From assembly GCA_050304855.1 (NCBI GenBank), contig JBNLEI010000076.1, forward strand, positions 1 through 7,825: 7,825 bases of DNA, written 5' to 3'. A program made the translations under genes and the position numbers. The DNA is from Methylomarinum sp050304855. GTDB lineage: Bacteria; Pseudomonadota; Gammaproteobacteria; Methylococcales; Methylomonadaceae. The notes below the pieces were generated by a model that was not told the origin of the DNA, did not search any database, and worked only from the letters and a program-made list of their open reading frames with translations. Of the stretch, positions 5,631 to 7,825 are shown piece after piece. Within the stretch, counting starts at the first letter, position 1; every line of letters begins with the position of its first letter.

Positions 5631-7825
5631 ATGCGAATCCGGAATCTGTTGCCTGCTTTGGTGGGTGCAACAATCGTTGTCGCTATAGTTTTATACGTTG
5701 CGTTCTACTTTATCTTTCTCGATCTTTTTGTCGATCTGTGGTGGTTTCGCTCCCTGCAATATGAAGCTTACTTTTGGTTGAGACTGCTTTACCGCTTTAT
5801 TCTTTCCGGCGGCGTCACTCTGTTTTTCTTTGCGATATTCTTTTTCCATTTCTGGATCGCCTCGCGTTATCTTGGCTTGAATCCGCCCGACGCGGTGTTG
5901 CTCGACGCCGATAAAAGGCGTCGGTTTCAGCGTTTTGCCGACGTATTCATGAGCGGTTCCGCGAAAATCTATACCCCGTTGTCATTGATATTAGGGATCG
6001 TGATAGCGATTCCGTTTTACGAACAATGGGAAAAGGCGCTGTTGTTTTTTTTCGGCAGCTCTTCTGGCATCACTGAGCCGGTATACGAACGCGATATCAG
6101 CTTTTATTTGCTGTCCTATCCGATTTACATGCTGATTCAACAGGAGTTATTGTCAACTTCCATTACCTTGTTTTTTCTGGTCGGTATTTTGTATTGGCTG
6201 GAACATATTTTTGTGCCGAACCAGAGCCAGGAATATCCGTTGGGAGCGAAGATCCATCTTACGATCCTGCTGGGTTTTATTGTTTTATTCGTGGTTTGGG
6301 GCTTTTTGCTGGACCGTTATTCATTGCTGTATGTCGATTCCCACGAGCCGGTTTTTTTCGGACCGGGTTTTGTTGAAATACGCTATCAATTACCGTTGAT
6401 CTGGCTAGCAATTATGTCGTTCCTGGCCATTGCGATAACCGGCGTTGTCTTTATCTTTTCGGAAAAACATCGTATTAAATCGCCGCTGATTATTTCCACG
6501 ATTTTCTTTTTCTGTGTCATCGGATTGCAAAAAGTTAAATTTATTCCGCAATTGATGACGACATTTATCGTGAAGCCGAATCCGGTTCGTGCCGAAGGGG
6601 TATTCATGCAGCATAATATCGATGCCACGCTGGACGCCTACGATTTGAACAACATTAATACGATTGATGTTGAAGTGAAACTGGATGCGACCAAAGACAT
6701 CGAAAAATGGTCAACCCAAGAACATTTTGAAAATATTCCTGTCTGGGACAGGGAATATCTGACCGATGTTTATATGCAACTGCAGGGCATCAGGCCTTAT
6801 TACCGCTTTCCGGCGGTAGACGAAGACCGTTATTTTCTTAACGAGCACTATCAGCAGGTCAATTTGGCGGCCCGCGAGATGAATATTCAAAAACTGCCAC
6901 TGGAAGCTCAAAATTGGGAAAACACCCATTTACGCTATACGCATGGCTATGGCGCCGTGATCACACCCGCCGCCCAAGATGCTGGAAAACCCATCGTGTG
7001 GTATTTGCGGGATCTGAACATGAGTTCCGATGCAGGTTTTAAAGTTAAGTATCCGGATATCTATTATGGTCAGGAGGACTATAAATACGCCATTGTGCCC
7101 AATAAGTTGACGGTTGCAGGCTTGTCGGGTTCAGAAGCCGGAGTCGACAGCAGCTATACCGGAAGCGGAGGCGTGCCGATTCCGTCATACTTCAGAAAAA
7201 TTCTATTCGCCTTTTATTTCAAGGACGAGAAAATCTTTTTTTCAACCAATATTTCGAAAAAAAGCAAACTGATGATACGGCGTAATTTAGTTGAAAGAAT
7301 CAACCACTTGACGCCATTTTTGCATTTGGATAAGGACCCGTATTTAGTGGTAACGGAAGACCGTTTTTACTGGGTACAGGACGCGTATACGATTTCGGAC
7401 AAATATCCTGTATCCAAACCGGCTGCTGACGATTTTCTCGACGGTAACCATAAATTCAATTTTATTCGCAATTCGGTCAAAGTGATTGTCGATGCTTATG
7501 ACGGTTCTGTAGATTTTTACATTTCCGAGCCCGATGGACCGATTATCAAGGCCTACAGCCGAGCCTATCCTGGCGTATTCAAAGATCTTGATGAAATGCC
7601 TGTGGATCTTAGAAAACATTTACGTTATCCGCGTGATCTGTTTTACATGCAAATGAAAGTTTACGCCAAGTATCACCAGACAACTCCCGATCTGTTTTAT
7701 GAGCAGGCTGAGACATGGCAGTTTGCGACGGTCGATGGACAAACGGTTAGGCCTTACTTTATCACGATGGATTTTGACAATTGCAACGACAGGGAGGAAT
7801 TTGTCATGATCAACCCGATGACACC
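5631..7825 (+). CDS. UPF0182 family membrane protein (3' partial)
   Basis: This is a large integral membrane protein of the UPF0182 (COG1615) family, whose function is unknown. From ATG 5631 the frame stays open for 731 codons to the window edge; family members are usually about 900 residues or more, so the C-terminus lies outside. Seven hydrophobic helices can be read at about 9-30, 57-77, 113-131, 172-190, 208-228, 253-277 and 285-300. They are followed by a large, probably extracytoplasmic domain from about 310. Family-typical segments include FIVKPNPV (312-319), YMQLQGIRPYYRF (381-393), DEDRY (397-401), LRYTHGYGAV (434-443), PDIYYG (475-480), TPFLHLDKDPYLVV (561-574), WVQDAYTISDKYP (581-593), FIRNSVKVIVDAYDGSVDFY (611-630) and LRKHLRYPRDLF (660-671). 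The start is supported by AGAGGA at 5621-5626. It stands apart from the genes upstream by 182 nt and is probably a separate unit. The family call is secure; no biochemical role can be read from the sequence. Confidence 0.93.
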   Translation, partial: MRIRNLLPALVGATIVVAIVLYVAFYFIFLDLFVDLWWFRSLQYEAYFWLRLLYRFILSGGVTLFFFAIFFFHFWIASRYLGLNPPDAVLLDADKRRRFQRFADVFMSGSAKIYTPLSLILGIVIAIPFYEQWEKALLFFFGSSSGITEPVYERDISFYLLSYPIYMLIQQELLSTSITLFFLVGILYWLEHIFVPNQSQEYPLGAKIHLTILLGFIVLFVVWGFLLDRYSLLYVDSHEPVFFGPGFVEIRYQLPLIWLAIMSFLAIAITGVVFIFSEKHRIKSPLIISTIFFFCVIGLQKVKFIPQLMTTFIVKPNPVRAEGVFMQHNIDATLDAYDLNNINTIDVEVKLDATKDIEKWSTQEHFENIPVWDREYLTDVYMQLQGIRPYYRFPAVDEDRYFLNEHYQQVNLAAREMNIQKLPLEAQNWENTHLRYTHGYGAVITPAAQDAGKPIVWYLRDLNMSSDAGFKVKYPDIYYGQEDYKYAIVPNKLTVAGLSGSEAGVDSSYTGSGGVPIPSYFRKILFAFYFKDEKIFFSTNISKKSKLMIRRNLVERINHLTPFLHLDKDPYLVVTEDRFYWVQDAYTISDKYPVSKPAADDFLDGNHKFNFIRNSVKVIVDAYDGSVDFYISEPDGPIIKAYSRAYPGVFKDLDEMPVDLRKHLRYPRDLFYMQMKVYAKYHQTTPDLFYEQAETWQFATVDGQTVRPYFITMDFDNCNDREEFVMINPMT

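Noticed and set aside
1..7825. A defence system, mobile element, CRISPR array or other novel multi-gene system
   Set aside because: Every sizeable gene matches a known, mostly housekeeping family, all on one strand. I saw no transposase, integrase, phage, toxin-antitoxin or regularly spaced repeat signals.

Overview
The window reads as an ordinary chromosomal stretch of a gammaproteobacterium. All genes lie on the + strand and base composition looks moderate throughout. The protein set (a DegQ-like protease with a short LA loop, an E. coli-like MoaB, a four-helix DUF423 protein, an E. coli-type PepN, a DUF4442 protein and a UPF0182 protein) would fit a methanotroph-type lineage such as Methylococcales. 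That placement is an inference from recalled protein similarity and was not tested.

Layout. Positions 1-1218 hold a periplasmic HtrA/DegQ-type serine protease whose N-terminus, with the signal peptide, lies outside the window. After an 81-nt gap with a plausible sigma70-type promoter comes moaB (GTG start, 1300-1821). It overlaps by 1 nt a DUF423 inner-membrane protein gene (1821-2213). A 50-nt gap leads to pepN (2264-4909) and a 29-nt gap to a DUF4442 hotdog-like gene (4939-5448). The tight spacing from 1300 to 5448 suggests a single transcription unit. The next 182 nt (5449-5630) have no convincing gene but hold a long imperfect hairpin, a candidate promoter and a good ribosome binding site. 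From 5631 a large UPF0182 membrane protein gene runs off the right edge; 731 codons are visible with no stop.

Functionally the genes are a mixed housekeeping set: envelope protein quality control, molybdenum cofactor synthesis, cytoplasmic peptide turnover, a possible acyl-thioester protein, and two membrane proteins of unknown function. They do not form one recognisable pathway. I see no tRNA, rRNA, CRISPR array, insertion sequence or phage gene.

No convincing novel multi-gene system is visible. The parts most worth a second look are the structured 5449-5630 intergenic region, the tandem 13-mer repeat at the predicted moaB transcription start, and the two unknown-function genes (DUF4442 and UPF0182).
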